A DNA stretch of 64,000 nt from Xylanimicrobium pachnodae JCM 13526 = NBRC 107786 (GTDB lineage Bacteria > Actinomycetota > Actinomycetes > Actinomycetales > Cellulomonadaceae), in the NCBI GenBank assembly GCA_001592145.1, contig BCWJ01000007.1:62001-126000 (forward strand), written 5' to 3'. Within the stretch, counting starts at the first letter, position 1, and the number at the start of each line of letters is the position of its first letter. Shown piece after piece: positions 15,005 to 24,105 of the stretch. A program made the translations under genes and the position numbers. Below the pieces are notes generated by a model, which was not told the origin of the DNA, did not search any database, and worked only from the letters and a program-made list of their open reading frames with translations.

Positions 15005-18000
15005 CTAGCGGAAGTCGCGGCTGCGCGCCGTCACGGGCAGACGCAGCGATGACAGGTGTTCCGCGATCAGGTTCACGGCGCCGTCGGCCGTCTCCACCCG
15101 CCCGCGCACCACCATGGCCTGCGCCCCGCGCGCCACCGTGCGGAACCGTTGCCACAGGCCGGGCGAGCAGACCACGTTGAGCAGGCCGGTCTCGTCCTCC
15201 ACCGACAGGAAGGTCACGCCGCCCGCGGTGCCCGGCCGCTGCCGGTGCGTGATGACGCCGCCGACGGCGATCCGGCGGCCGTCCTCGGTGCCCATGGCCG
15301 CCGCGACCGTGACCACCCCGGCACGGGTCAGCCCGTCGCGCACCAGCTCGACCGGGGACAGGCCCGGGGTCACGCCGGTGGCCCACGCGTCGGCGACGGC
15401 CGTCTCGACCGGCGACAACCCCGGCAGCGTCGGGGCCTCGACCCCCACCGAGACGCCCTCCAGCGTGCCCGGCCCCTCCTGCCCGAGCGCGCCCGCGGCC
15501 CACAGCGCCTCACGCCGGCCCACCCCCAGGGACTCGGTGGCCCCGGCCGTGGCCAGTGCTTCGAGCTGCGTCGTCGTCAGGTCCACCCGGCGCACCAGGT
15601 CGCGCAGGGTGCGGTACGGGCCGTGCGCGGTGCGCTCCGCGACGATCGCCTCCGCCAGGTCCGCCCCGATCGAGCGCACCTGACCCAGCCCCTGCCGTAC
15701 GGCCAGCCGCAGGTCCGGCGGCGGCCCGAACGTAGGGTCCGGGCTGCGTGGGAGCGGGGCGGTCTCCGGCTCGCCGGCGGCGTCGTCGGGCAGGGGCTCC
15801 ACGCACGCGAGCGCCGCCGACGCGTTCAGGTCCGGGCGCAGCACCGTGACCCCGTGGCGGCGCGCGTCGCCCGCGAGCGACTGCGGCGAGTAGAACCCCA
15901 TGGGCTGGGCGGCCAGCAGCCCCGCGTAGAACGCGGCCGGGTGGTGGACCTTGAGCCAGCACGACGCGTACACCAGGTACGCGAACGAGTAGGCGTGCGA
16001 CTCGGGGAACCCGAAGTCGGCGAACGCCTTGAGCTTGTCGTAGATCTCCTCCTGCACGGGGGGCGGGACGCCGTTCGCCGTCATCCCCGCCAGCAGGCGG
16101 CCGCGCAGCGCCTCCATCTTCTCCAGCGACCGCTTCGAGCCCATGGCCCGGCGCAGCCGGTCGGACTCGGCGGCGCTGAACCCGGCGACGTCGATCGCCA
16201 TCTGCATGAGCTGCTCCTGGAACAGCGGCACGCCCAGGGTGCGTTCCAGGGACTTCTTCAGCAGCGGGTGCGCGTACCTGACCTTCTGGCGGTCGTTGCG
16301 CCGCTCGATGAACGGGTGCACCGACCCGCCCTGGATCGGGCCGGGGCGGATCAGGGCCACCTCGACCACGATGTCGTAGAAGTTCTGCGGTCTCAGGCGC
16401 GGCAGCGTGGCCATCTGCGCGCGCGACTCCACCTGGAACACCCCCACCGTGTCCGCGGCGCACAGCAGCTCGTACACGGCCGGGTCGCCGTCGGGCAGGT
16501 GGTGCAGGTGCAGGCGCTCCCCCGTGCGCGCCTCGATGCCCTCGAACGCGTACCGGATCGCCGTGAGCATGCCCAGGCCCAGCAGGTCGAACTTCACCAG
16601 GCCGGCGTCCGCGCAGTCCTCCTTGTCCCACTGCAGCACCGTGCGCCCCTCCCTGCGGGCCCACTCCACCGGGCACACCTCGATGACGGGGCGGTCGCAC
16701 ATGACCATGCCGCCCGAGTGGATGCCCAGGTGGCGCGGCAGGCGCAGGAACCGTTCGGCCAGGTCGATGACGGGCTCCGGGATGGTGCCCTCCGCCGCCG
16801 CGGACGGCGGGGCGTGCGCCGGGACGATGTCGTGCCCGTCCGCGGAGACGGCGTGCCCGAGCGACGGCGTCCAGTCCCGCGGGCGGGGCGCGGCAGGGCG
16901 CGTCTCAGGGCGTGCGGCGGGGCGCACGGCAGGGCCGTGCTCGCCGTCGGGCGTCCACACCGCCGCGCCGCGGGCGTCACGGGCCGCCCTCTTCGTCACG
17001 ACGACGGGGGCCTCCTTCGGGACATCGCGCAGCGACCCCCACCGCTCGATCGACTTCGACCACGCGTCCTGCTGCCCGACGTCGTACCCCAGCGCCCGGG
17101 CCGCGTCCCGGACCGCGGAGCGCGGGCGGTACGAGATGACGTTCGCCACCTGCGCCGCGTGGGTTCGCCCGAACTTCGCGTAGACGTGCTGGATCACCTC
17201 CTCGCGCCGCACCGACTCGATGTCCACGTCGATGTCGGGCGGCCCCTCCCGCTCCGGGGCGAGGAACCGCTCGAACAACAGCCCGTGCTTGACGGCGTCG
17301 ACGGCGGTGATGCCGAGCGCGTAGCAGACCGCCGAGTTGGCGGCGCTCCCCCGCCCCTGGGCCAGGATGCCGTTCACGCGGCAGAACTCGACCAGGTCGT
17401 AGACCACCAGGAAGTAGCCCGGGAAGTGGAGCTGCTCGATGATCGCGAGCTCGTGGTCGATCTGCGCCCAGGCGCCCGGGATGCTCTCGGCGTGCCGCGG
17501 CCCGTACCGGTCGGTGGCGCCGCGATACGTCAGCTCGCGCAGCCAGGACGCCTCGTCGTAGCCGTCCGGGACGGGGTAGGGCGGCAGGTCGGGGGCGATC
17601 AGCCTCAGGTCGAACGCGCACTGCTGCGCGAGCGCCGCCGCCGTCGGCACCGCGCTCGGGTGGCGGTGGTGCAGGCGCGCCATCTCGGCCGCCGATCGCA
17701 GGTGGGCGACGGGGGCGCCGGGCAGCCAGCCGTCCATCGCCTCCAGCGACCGGGTGGCGCGCACCGCGGCGAGGGCCTGGGCCAGGTGGGCGTCACGTGG
17801 CCGGGCATAGTGGGCGTTCGTGGTGGCGACCAGGGGCAGGCGCGCGTCGCGGGCCAGGGCGGCCAGCGCGTCGTGCAGGTCCGCGTCCTGGGCGGTGCCC
17901 GTGGCCGTGAGCTCGACGGCCACGTTCTCGCGGCCGAACAGGTCCACGAGCCGGTCGAGCTCGCGCCGCGCCCCCGCGGTTCCCTCGGCCACCAGCGCGC

Positions 18001-18472
18001 GACGCACCGCCCCCTTGCGGCAGCCCGTGAGGATCAGCCACTCACCGCCGGACTGCTCCCCCAGCCGGTCCAGGTGGTATGTCGCCTTGCCCTTGACCCC
18101 CGCCTCCAGGTGCCCGACGGCGATCGCGCGCGACAGGTTCGCGTACCCCGCCTGGCCGCGGGCCAGCACCAGCAGGTGGTCGGCACGCGGGTCCGGGATG
18201 CCCGTGGGCGGGTCGAGCACCGGGCGGGCACCCACCCCCGGCCCGGGCGGTACCGGCAGGTGCAGCTCCGCGCCGAACACCGTGGCCATCTCGGCGTCGG
18301 CCGCCGCCTGCGAGTGCCGGACCGCCCCGTACAGCCCGTCGTGGTCCGTGATCGCGAGGGCTTCCAGGCCCAGGCGCGCGGCCTCGGCGGCCAGCTCCTC
18401 GGGGTGCGACGCGCCGTCGAGAAAGCTGAACGACGAGTGCGCGTGCAGCTCGGCATACCGGGGCTCAGTCAT
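15005..18472 (-). CDS. dnaE2: Error-prone DNA polymerase III alpha subunit DnaE2 (ImuC)
   Basis: This 1155-residue C-family polymerase performs mutagenic translesion synthesis with ImuA' and ImuB. It opens with the PHP domain (YAELHAHSSFSFLDGA, TDHDGLYG), the palm has PPDIDVDIESVRREEVIQHVY with the catalytic aspartates, and fingers, helix-hairpin-helix and a C-terminal OB fold (GGVTFLSVEDETGLLNVV) follow. It is the last gene of the SOS-inducible operon, and its ATG overlaps the imuB stop by eight bases. I use the ATG at MTEPRYAEL. The longer open frame upstream of it is only the repeat-rich 3' end of imuB read in another frame. Confidence 0.95.
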   Translation of the reverse strand: MTEPRYAELHAHSSFSFLDGASHPEELAAEAARLGLEALAITDHDGLYGAVRHSQAAADAEMATVFGAELHLPVPPGPGVGARPVLDPPTGIPDPRADHLLVLARGQAGYANLSRAIAVGHLEAGVKGKATYHLDRLGEQSGGEWLILTGCRKGAVRRALVAEGTAGARRELDRLVDLFGRENVAVELTATGTAQDADLHDALAALARDARLPLVATTNAHYARPRDAHLAQALAAVRATRSLEAMDGWLPGAPVAHLRSAAEMARLHHRHPSAVPTAAALAQQCAFDLRLIAPDLPPYPVPDGYDEASWLRELTYRGATDRYGPRHAESIPGAWAQIDHELAIIEQLHFPGYFLVVYDLVEFCRVNGILAQGRGSAANSAVCYALGITAVDAVKHGLLFERFLAPEREGPPDIDVDIESVRREEVIQHVYAKFGRTHAAQVANVISYRPRSAVRDAARALGYDVGQQDAWSKSIERWGSLRDVPKEAPVVVTKRAARDARGAAVWTPDGEHGPAVRPAARPETRPAAPRPRDWTPSLGHAVSADGHDIVPAHAPPSAAAEGTIPEPVIDLAERFLRLPRHLGIHSGGMVMCDRPVIEVCPVEWARREGRTVLQWDKEDCADAGLVKFDLLGLGMLTAIRYAFEGIEARTGERLHLHHLPDGDPAVYELLCAADTVGVFQVESRAQMATLPRLRPQNFYDIVVEVALIRPGPIQGGSVHPFIERRNDRQKVRYAHPLLKKSLERTLGVPLFQEQLMQMAIDVAGFSAAESDRLRRAMGSKRSLEKMEALRGRLLAGMTANGVPPPVQEEIYDKLKAFADFGFPESHAYSFAYLVYASCWLKVHHPAAFYAGLLAAQPMGFYSPQSLAGDARRHGVTVLRPDLNASAALACVEPLPDDAAGEPETAPLPRSPDPTFGPPPDLRLAVRQGLGQVRSIGADLAEAIVAERTAHGPYRTLRDLVRRVDLTTTQLEALATAGATESLGVGRREALWAAGALGQEGPGTLEGVSVGVEAPTLPGLSPVETAVADAWATGVTPGLSPVELVRDGLTRAGVVTVAAAMGTEDGRRIAVGGVITHRQRPGTAGGVTFLSVEDETGLLNVVCSPGLWQRFRTVARGAQAMVVRGRVETADGAVNLIAEHLSSLRLPVTARSRDFR

Positions 18473-20147
18473 AGACGGCCTCCACCCCCCAGCCGCCGAG
18501 GCCACCGCCGCCGTCCTTACCACCGCAGTCATCGCCACCGCAGTCATCACCACCGCAGTCATCACCACCGCAGTCATCACCATGGAAGGCGAGCAGCGCC
18601 CCGCGCCCGTCGTCGAGCACCACCTGCACCAGCACACGCCGGCGCCCGCCCGGTTCCCACCACCGCTCGTCCAGCACCCACGGCCCGGCCCACCCCACCA
18701 GGGCGGCAGCGGGACGGGACGGGTGGATCAGGGTGGCCGGAGGGGCGGGCATCGACAGGCGGTCGTCGATGACGACGTCGACGCCCGCCGCGTCCAGGAG
18801 CCGGACGTGCTCGCGTGACCCCGGGACGGTCGCGGGCGCCGGGGCGGGCAGGGCTCCGGGCCAGGGCAGGGTGGCGTCCCGTGCCGGGGCGGCCTGCTCA
18901 CCGAACGGGGTCAGGTGGATGCGGTCACGCGGGTCGCGGCCGCCCTGGACCGCGGCGGTGAGCACGGCGTCGCCACCCAGCAGGCCCTGCACGCGGCCCA
19001 GCGCGCGGCGAGCACGCAGGCCGCCGCCTGCCCCCGCCCCCCACAGGCTGGGCTGGTGGGTCCCGGCGGGCACCACCTCCTCGGCCGCGAGCCGCAGGTG
19101 CACGATCGGTGCGGGCGACGCGTCCCCGTCGCGTCCCACGGGCGACCGTCCGCGGCGCACGGACGCGGACGTCAGCCAGCCTTCGAGCTGCCAGCGCACC
19201 CGGTCGGTGATGCGGGCGGCGCTCAGCCCACCGGTCGCGGCGTCGTCGGTGCGCCACACGCGTTCCAGCTCGGACTCCTCGGTGCGTGCCGTGATGCGCA
19301 GGCGCCCGCAGGCGAGACCGCGCCGGGACAGCAGGTCGTGCAGCGCCTCGGCCAGGCGGCGGGCGGCGAACGTCGCGACGTCGACCCGCAGCGCCGGCGG
19401 GTCCAGGTCTTCCGCGACGGCCAGGTCTTCCTCGGGCCGGCGCCGTGCGGGCGGGCGGAGGTCCTCCCCCCGGGCGAGGCGTTGCGCCCACACCCCGAGG
19501 TCGCCGAACCGGCCGCTCACGCTCGCGGGTGGCAGCCCCGCCAGGTCCCCCAGCGTGCGCACCCCCAACCGCCACCACAGGTCGACGGCGGCACGGACCG
19601 CCGCCATGACGCCGGGATCGCACGCGGCGTGCAGCAGGTCGACGACGGGGCGCGGCGCCAGGAAGTCCGCCGATCTTCCCGGGGGGACGACGGCGTCCGC
19701 GCGGGCCGCGAGCACCGCCGCCAGCAGCCCGTCGGCCAGCCCGGCCTGCCCCTCGAACCCGGCGGCGGCGACCGCCTCGACCAGGGCGCGCACCAGCTCC
19801 CCCTCGGTGCCGTGGTACCGCGCGGCGCCATCGGCGGGCAGCAGCAGGAGTCCCGGCCGGGCGACCTCGACCCCCGCGACCACGGTCTCGGCCGCCACCG
19901 CGACGGGCTCGAACTCACGGGCGTCGCGCGCATCGTCGGCAGCCAGCAGCACGAGTCCGGGGCACTGTTCCTGCGCGGCCCGTCGCCGCATGCCGCGACG
20001 CACCCCGCCCGCGCGCGCGACGGCCGACGCCGCCACCACGCCCTGCGAGGTGAGCACCGCGGCGGGCACGTGCGCGTCGACACCCGCGACCCCCATGGCC
20101 GCGACGACGGGCCAGTCGGGCACCCACAGGACGGCGGTGCGGGTCAC
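18465..20147 (-). CDS. imuB: ImuB, catalytically inactive Y-family polymerase-like mutasome hub
   Basis: This 560-residue DinB-like protein bridges ImuA', DnaE2 and the sliding clamp. Residues ~1-260 are Y-family-like (TAVLWVPDWPVVAAM, GVRRGMRRRAAQEQCPGL) and lack a clear catalytic acidic pair. A clamp-binding-like QPSLWG sits at residues 365-370, matching the QLPLWG of mycobacterial ImuB. The GTG start overlaps the imuA stop (GTGA). The C-terminus ends in four copies of DDCGG (residues 524-543), encoded by a 15-bp tandem repeat and not expected for the family. The frame is otherwise intact. Confidence 0.92.
   Translation of the reverse strand: MTRTAVLWVPDWPVVAAMGVAGVDAHVPAAVLTSQGVVAASAVARAGGVRRGMRRRAAQEQCPGLVLLAADDARDAREFEPVAVAAETVVAGVEVARPGLLLLPADGAARYHGTEGELVRALVEAVAAAGFEGQAGLADGLLAAVLAARADAVVPPGRSADFLAPRPVVDLLHAACDPGVMAAVRAAVDLWWRLGVRTLGDLAGLPPASVSGRFGDLGVWAQRLARGEDLRPPARRRPEEDLAVAEDLDPPALRVDVATFAARRLAEALHDLLSRRGLACGRLRITARTEESELERVWRTDDAATGGLSAARITDRVRWQLEGWLTSASVRRGRSPVGRDGDASPAPIVHLRLAAEEVVPAGTHQPSLWGAGAGGGLRARRALGRVQGLLGGDAVLTAAVQGGRDPRDRIHLTPFGEQAAPARDATLPWPGALPAPAPATVPGSREHVRLLDAAGVDVVIDDRLSMPAPPATLIHPSRPAAALVGWAGPWVLDERWWEPGGRRRVLVQVVLDDGRGALLAFHGDDCGGDDCGGDDCGGDDCGGKDGGGGLGGWGVEAVYD
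18519..18578 (-). repeat. 15-bp tandem repeat (four units) in the 3' end of imuB
   Basis: Four 15-base units follow each other (ACCACCGCAGTCATC on the plus strand, with one G for A change in the second). They encode four DDCGG copies. A change in unit number keeps the frame, so length variants of ImuB are possible. Confidence 0.93.
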
Positions 20148-21001
20148 GCCACGACCCGCAGGCGTGTGTCACCCGAGGCCTCGACAGGGAGGCCCGGAGT
20201 CTCGACTGGCTCGACCACCGAGGACGGTCCAATCACCGAGGACGGTCCGGCCACCGCGACGGGAACCTCCACCTCCAGCTCCACGGGCCGCGCGGCCGCG
20301 CCCCGCCCCGTGCGCAGCACGCTCACGGTGCGGCGGCGCAGCCACCCCGCCCCGCGGTCCACCCCCCACCAGGTGCCACCGCGCGCGTCCAGGGTCACGT
20401 GCGCGCCGGGCCACCGCCCGGTCGAGACGAGCACCGCCCCGCGTTCCCGCGCGCGGGCGGCCAGCCGCCGCCGGTCACTGTCGAGCAGCGCGGCGCCGGG
20501 GCCGACCACGACGACGTCGATGCCGTCGAGCAGCGCGGCGACCACGGCGGGCGAGTCGGGTCCGGGCTCGGGCACCAGGCCGACGCGTTCGAGCACCACC
20601 CCGGCATCGACCGCGGCGAGCATCCCCACGGCGGGCGCGCCCACGAACACCGTCCAGGCGCCCGCGCGCGAGGCGGCGCCGAGCAGTCCGAGCAGCAGCG
20701 ACGTCGACCCCTGGACGGACAGCGTGCCGCCGACGGGCAGGACGCCGCCGGGCAGCAGCGCGGCCAGGGAAGGGTGGACGGGCAACGGGGAGGTACCGCC
20801 AGGGGCGGGGGGCGAGAGGGTTTCGACCGGCGCAACCACCGGAGGCGGCTCACGCACCGGGGATGGTTCAGGGGCAGGGGCGCGCCGCACTCCCGTGCGC
20901 TGCTCCGCGGCCGCGAGCACCGCCAGGGCATGCGCCATGCGCTCCGCGCCGCCCGCGGACTTCCTCGCGGAGGCACGATCGTCGGTGACGGCGACGCTCA
21001 T
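20144..21001 (-). CDS. imuA: ImuA', RecA-like mutasome protein
   Basis: This 285-residue protein belongs to the actinobacterial ImuA' group, the first member of the DNA-damage mutasome. A RecA-like core lies at residues ~75-250 (HPSLAALLPGGVLPVGGTLSVQG, STSLLLGLLGAA, then GIDVVVVGPGAALLD), although the Walker A is degenerate. The linker (about residues 55-65) and the C-terminus (VVEPVETPG) contain translated copies of a short repeat dispersed in this genome. The gene is first in the operon and is preceded by a perfect LexA box, so it should be induced by DNA damage. Confidence 0.85.
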   Translation of the reverse strand: MSVAVTDDRASARKSAGGAERMAHALAVLAAAEQRTGVRRAPAPEPSPVREPPPVVAPVETLSPPAPGGTSPLPVHPSLAALLPGGVLPVGGTLSVQGSTSLLLGLLGAASRAGAWTVFVGAPAVGMLAAVDAGVVLERVGLVPEPGPDSPAVVAALLDGIDVVVVGPGAALLDSDRRRLAARARERGAVLVSTGRWPGAHVTLDARGGTWWGVDRGAGWLRRRTVSVLRTGRGAAARPVELEVEVPVAVAGPSSVIGPSSVVEPVETPGLPVEASGDTRLRVVA

Positions 21002-21040
21002 GAGTCCCCCTTCCCGCGGGCGGCGCGGCGAACCACTGGT

Positions 21041-21068
21041 TCGAACACGTGTTCGAACGTGTGTTCAG
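21041..21068 (-). promoter_or_regulatory. Two overlapping LexA (SOS) boxes upstream of imuA-imuB-dnaE2
   Basis: TCGAACACGTGTTCGA (21041-21056) is a perfect TCGAAC-N4-GTTCGA actinobacterial LexA operator. A second, slightly degenerate copy, TCGAACGTGTGTTCAG (21053-21068), overlaps it by four bases. A TTGACT -35-like hexamer on the minus strand abuts the second box (21072-21067), so LexA would block the promoter. Confidence 0.92.
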
Positions 21069-21169
21069 TCAACGCCCTTCTCATGAGCCCTGTCAAACGG
21101 ATGGCGGCACGCGTCACCCCGGGCGTCAGCACGGTCGCGCTCCGCGCACCGCGGGGGGACGATGCCCCC

Positions 21170-21700
21170 ATGAGCCTCGAACGCCCCTATCCCCCCGACC
21201 CGTACTCACTGCTCCCCCAGGTGCCGTCGTTCACCCTGACCAGCCCGGACATCACCGACGGGCAGCGCATGGACGCAGCGTTCACCGTCGACGGCGCGAA
21301 CGACTCGCCCGCGCTGGCGTGGTCGGGGGCACCGGCGGGCACCGCGTCGTACGTGGTCAACGTGTTCGACCCGGACGCGCCGACGCCGTCGGGCTACTGG
21401 CACTGGAACGCCGTCGACATCCCGGCGACGACGACGTCGCTGCCGCGCGGCGCGGGCGCGCCGGGCGGCGCGTCACTGCCGGTGGGCGCCTACCACGTGC
21501 GCAACGACGGCGGGCAGGACGGCTACCTGGGCGCGGCGCCCCCGGAGGGTGATCACGAGCACCGGTACTACGTCGCGGTGCACGCCGTCGACGTGCCACA
21601 GCTCGGCGTCGGCCCGGACGCGTCGAACGCGACCGTGGCGTTCAACCTGGCGTTCCACACGCTGGCCCGCGCGGTACTGGTGGTCACCTACCAGCGGTGA
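21170..21700 (+). CDS. YbhB/YbcL-family phosphatidylethanolamine-binding-like protein
   Basis: This 176-residue protein has the Raf-kinase-inhibitor/PEBP fold: FTLTSPDITDGQRM, ALAWSGAPAGTASYVVNVFDPDAPTPSGYWHWNAVDIP with the ligand-site DPDAP and WHW, and a later HRYYVAVHAVDVP. The substrate in bacteria is unknown. No signal peptide is visible, so it is cytosolic. The upstream frame extension into the mutasome promoter is not coding. It is divergent from the SOS operon. Confidence 0.88.
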   Translation: MSLERPYPPDPYSLLPQVPSFTLTSPDITDGQRMDAAFTVDGANDSPALAWSGAPAGTASYVVNVFDPDAPTPSGYWHWNAVDIPATTTSLPRGAGAPGGASLPVGAYHVRNDGGQDGYLGAAPPEGDHEHRYYVAVHAVDVPQLGVGPDASNATVAFNLAFHTLARAVLVVTYQR

Positions 21701-21778
21701 CGCCGCTCAGAGCACATCGAGCAGCACGCCGCTCAGAGCACATCGAGCAGCACGCCGCTCAGAGCACGCCGAGCAGCA
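21701..21778. repeat. 26-bp tandem repeat, three units, at the 3' end of the Na/Pi cotransporter gene
   Basis: Two identical 26-base units (21701-21726 and 21727-21752) are followed by a third with two changes (21753-21778). The third contains the last codons and stop of the transporter gene. The other two are copies of that gene end, placed right after the convergent PEBP stop. Confidence 0.9.
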
Positions 21779-23009
21779 CGATGACGAGGGCGGGCAGCAC
21801 GATGAAGCACCCGACCAGGTAGGCGCCGATCACCCATTTGCGCTCGGTGGCGACGCGCGCCAGCCACTGCGCGCACCGCAGCGGGATGGGCCGCAGCGCC
21901 GGGATCCCGTACACCACGAACAGCGAGCCGATGTTGTACAGCAGGTGCACCAGGGCGGCCTGGAGGCCGATGCGCGCGTCGTCGCCCACGATCGCGAACG
22001 CCGCGAACACCGCGGTGAACGTGGTGCCCAGGTTGGCGCCGACGGTGATCGGGTAGAGCTGCTTGGTGCTCAGCAGCCCCGCGCCCGCGAAGGGCACCAG
22101 CACCGAGGTGGTGATGGTCGAGGACTGCGTCACCACCGTGACGCCCATGCCCGTGACCACCGCGGCGGAGGGGTTGCGTCCTGCCGCCCGGGTCAGCATG
22201 TCCCGTGCGCGCCCCACCATGAGCAGCTTGAGGAGCTTGCTGAGGTACTTGACGGCCGTGAAGATCAGGCCCGCGCCGACGACGATCAGCACGGCCGGGC
22301 CGATCATGCCGTCGAGCGCCGAGGTCGCCCCGCTCACCGCGTCGACCACCGGGCGGGTCAGCGTGCGCATGACGTTGAGCTCGACCGGGTCCGGTAGCCA
22401 GGCCGAACCGTACAGCGCGTTCGTCAGCACCTCGCTGGCCCGCTGGAGCGGCTGCCACAGGAGCTCGACCGGCAGGAAGATCACCAGCGCGAGCCAGTTG
22501 TAGAAGTCGTGCACCGACGACGCCTCGAGCGCGCGCCGGTACTCGTCACGATGGCGGATGTACCCGAGCGCGATGAGCGTGGTGGTCACCGTGGTGCCGA
22601 CGTTCGCGCCGAACAGGATGGGTACGGCGCTCGTCAGGGGAAGCACGCCCGCGCCGACGGCGGTGACGGTGATCGCCGTCGTCGTCGTCGACGACTGGAT
22701 CAGCACGGTGGCGAGCACACCCACCATGAGCCCCACCCACGGGTTCTGGGCGAAGTCGAACAAGCCGTGCGCGGCGTCACCACTGAGCCCCGAGAACCCT
22801 CGGCTGATGATGCTGACCGCGACGATCAGCAGGTAGATCAGCCCGACGACGCCGGCCCACCCGATGCCCCGCGTCCACGGCGGTACCGCTCGGGTGCCCA
22901 GGCGCACCGCCTCGGCGGCGGTGGCGCCGTCGAACGGCTGTCTGTCACCCGGCGAACGTTCGTCCGCCTGCAGATCGTCCGGTGCGGCGACCGCCGTCCC
23001 CTGGTTCAT
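21759..23009 (-). CDS. Na/Pi-cotransporter family protein (NptA-like)
   Basis: This 416-residue membrane protein has the two inverted Na_Pi_cotrans repeats. Each holds the signature QSS motif: ATVLIQSSTTTTAITVTAV in the first and TVVTQSSTITTSVLVPFAG in the second, followed by FGANVGTT and VGANLGTT. It should import phosphate with sodium. There is no C-terminal PhoU domain, so it is the short form. I use the ATG of MNQGTAVAAP, which is seven bases after TAGCGT; a GTG three codons upstream is possible. Its 3' end is triplicated as a tandem repeat. Confidence 0.88.
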   Translation of the reverse strand: MNQGTAVAAPDDLQADERSPGDRQPFDGATAAEAVRLGTRAVPPWTRGIGWAGVVGLIYLLIVAVSIISRGFSGLSGDAAHGLFDFAQNPWVGLMVGVLATVLIQSSTTTTAITVTAVGAGVLPLTSAVPILFGANVGTTVTTTLIALGYIRHRDEYRRALEASSVHDFYNWLALVIFLPVELLWQPLQRASEVLTNALYGSAWLPDPVELNVMRTLTRPVVDAVSGATSALDGMIGPAVLIVVGAGLIFTAVKYLSKLLKLLMVGRARDMLTRAAGRNPSAAVVTGMGVTVVTQSSTITTSVLVPFAGAGLLSTKQLYPITVGANLGTTFTAVFAAFAIVGDDARIGLQAALVHLLYNIGSLFVVYGIPALRPIPLRCAQWLARVATERKWVIGAYLVGCFIVLPALVIVLLGVL

Positions 23010-23090
23010 GTGACGCACGCTAGGCGGCTCCGGCCTGCCTGCGCGGCCCGACGGCGGGTCTTCCTGCGTCGAGTGGCCGCAAAAGTATGG

Positions 23091-24056
23091 TCAACCCTCG
23101 GACTTGCCCCGGCGCCAGTAGCCCATGAACGCCACCGCCTTGCGGTCCAGGCCGCGCTCGCTGACCAGGAACCGCCGCAGCCCCTTGATGACCCCGGCCT
23201 CCCCCGCGAGCCACGCGTACAGATGGGCGTCGCGGACCAGCGCCCGTCCCTCGTCGTCGATCGGCACCTCCCACAGCAGGTCGTGGTCGACGTCGACGTC
23301 CTCCAGGGTCCCTGCGGGCACGGACGCCGATCTGGCACCGGCCCGGTACAGCAGACGATCGGTCGCGGCACGCACCGCGGGAGTGAGCAGGTCGCCGTGG
23401 GTGAGCCCGTCGCGGGCGAGCCAGGTGATGCGCACCCCGGCCGGCGCCTTGAACGTCCAGCGGTCCTCGCGGTGCGGCACCTCGAGGAGCACCTCGCCGA
23501 CGGCGTCGTCGGGCAGGGACTCGCAGATCGACGCGATCGCCGGGACGGCCGTCTCGTCGCCGGCGAGGAGCACCGCACCGGTGTCCTGCGGCGGCGCGAA
23601 GCCGCGCCCGCCGTGGGGGCCGTCGTACCGGGCGTTGGGGCCCAGGATCACCAGCGGGGTGCCGGGGGCGGCGGCGCGTGCCCACCGGCTGGCCGGCCCG
23701 GCGTCGCCGTGCAGCACCAGGTCGACGTCCACCTCGCCCAGGTTGGGCCGCACGGTGCGCACCGTGTAGGTCCGCAACGGGTTGCGACGCTCCTCGGGCA
23801 GCTCGCGCCACGCGGTGTACCAGTCGGGGTTCTGCCGGTCCAGGTACTCCCAGCCGCCGCACGGCGCCGGGAGCAGCAGCTTGACGCGCTGGTCGCGCCC
23901 GTTGTCCGCGAACTCGTGCAGGTCGAGGCCGGTGAAGGTGACGCGGACGAACGACGGACACAGCCGCACGACGCGTTTGACCTCGACGTCGAACATGCGC
24001 CACGGCTGGATCAGGTCGGCGTCGGCCCGCTTCCGGGCGGCGGTGGTCTGCGTCAC
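23091..24056 (-). CDS. Siderophore-interacting protein (flavin-dependent ferric-siderophore reductase)
   Basis: This 321-residue cytosolic SIP-family protein releases iron from imported siderophores by reduction. The FAD domain has the [11 protein letters not shown] motif and the NAD-binding half has [15 protein letters not shown]; the C-terminal AFMGYWRRG is also typical. The GTG start lies one base after a consensus iron box, and a TAGGCT -10 sits inside that box eight bases from the GTG, so transcription should be leaderless and repressed by iron-loaded DtxR/IdeR. No siderophore biosynthesis or uptake genes are nearby. Confidence 0.93.
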   Translation of the reverse strand: MTQTTAARKRADADLIQPWRMFDVEVKRVVRLCPSFVRVTFTGLDLHEFADNGRDQRVKLLLPAPCGGWEYLDRQNPDWYTAWRELPEERRNPLRTYTVRTVRPNLGEVDVDLVLHGDAGPASRWARAAAPGTPLVILGPNARYDGPHGGRGFAPPQDTGAVLLAGDETAVPAIASICESLPDDAVGEVLLEVPHREDRWTFKAPAGVRITWLARDGLTHGDLLTPAVRAATDRLLYRAGARSASVPAGTLEDVDVDHDLLWEVPIDDEGRALVRDAHLYAWLAGEAGVIKGLRRFLVSERGLDRKAVAFMGYWRRGKSEG

Positions 24057-24057
24057 G

Positions 24058-24076
24058 AGAGGTAAGCCTAACCTCA
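24058..24076 (-). promoter_or_regulatory. DtxR/IdeR iron box
   Basis: The 19-base palindrome (minus strand TGAGGTTAGGCTTACCTCT) matches the actinobacterial iron-box consensus at nearly every position and overlaps the -10 box and start of the siderophore-interacting protein gene. Confidence 0.9.
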
Positions 24077-24105
24077 GCTCGGCGATGGGCGCGCCATCGA
24101 CTACG

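Noticed and set aside
18473-18637. 55-residue N-terminal extension of dnaE2 with MTAVV repeats
   Set aside because: It is the imuB tandem repeat read in another frame. The PHP domain starts right after the ATG used here.
15056-18772. Very long open frame on the plus strand opposite dnaE2
   Set aside because: It is an antisense shadow of the high-GC dnaE2 codons, and its translation is Arg/Val/Gln-rich low-complexity sequence with no domain.
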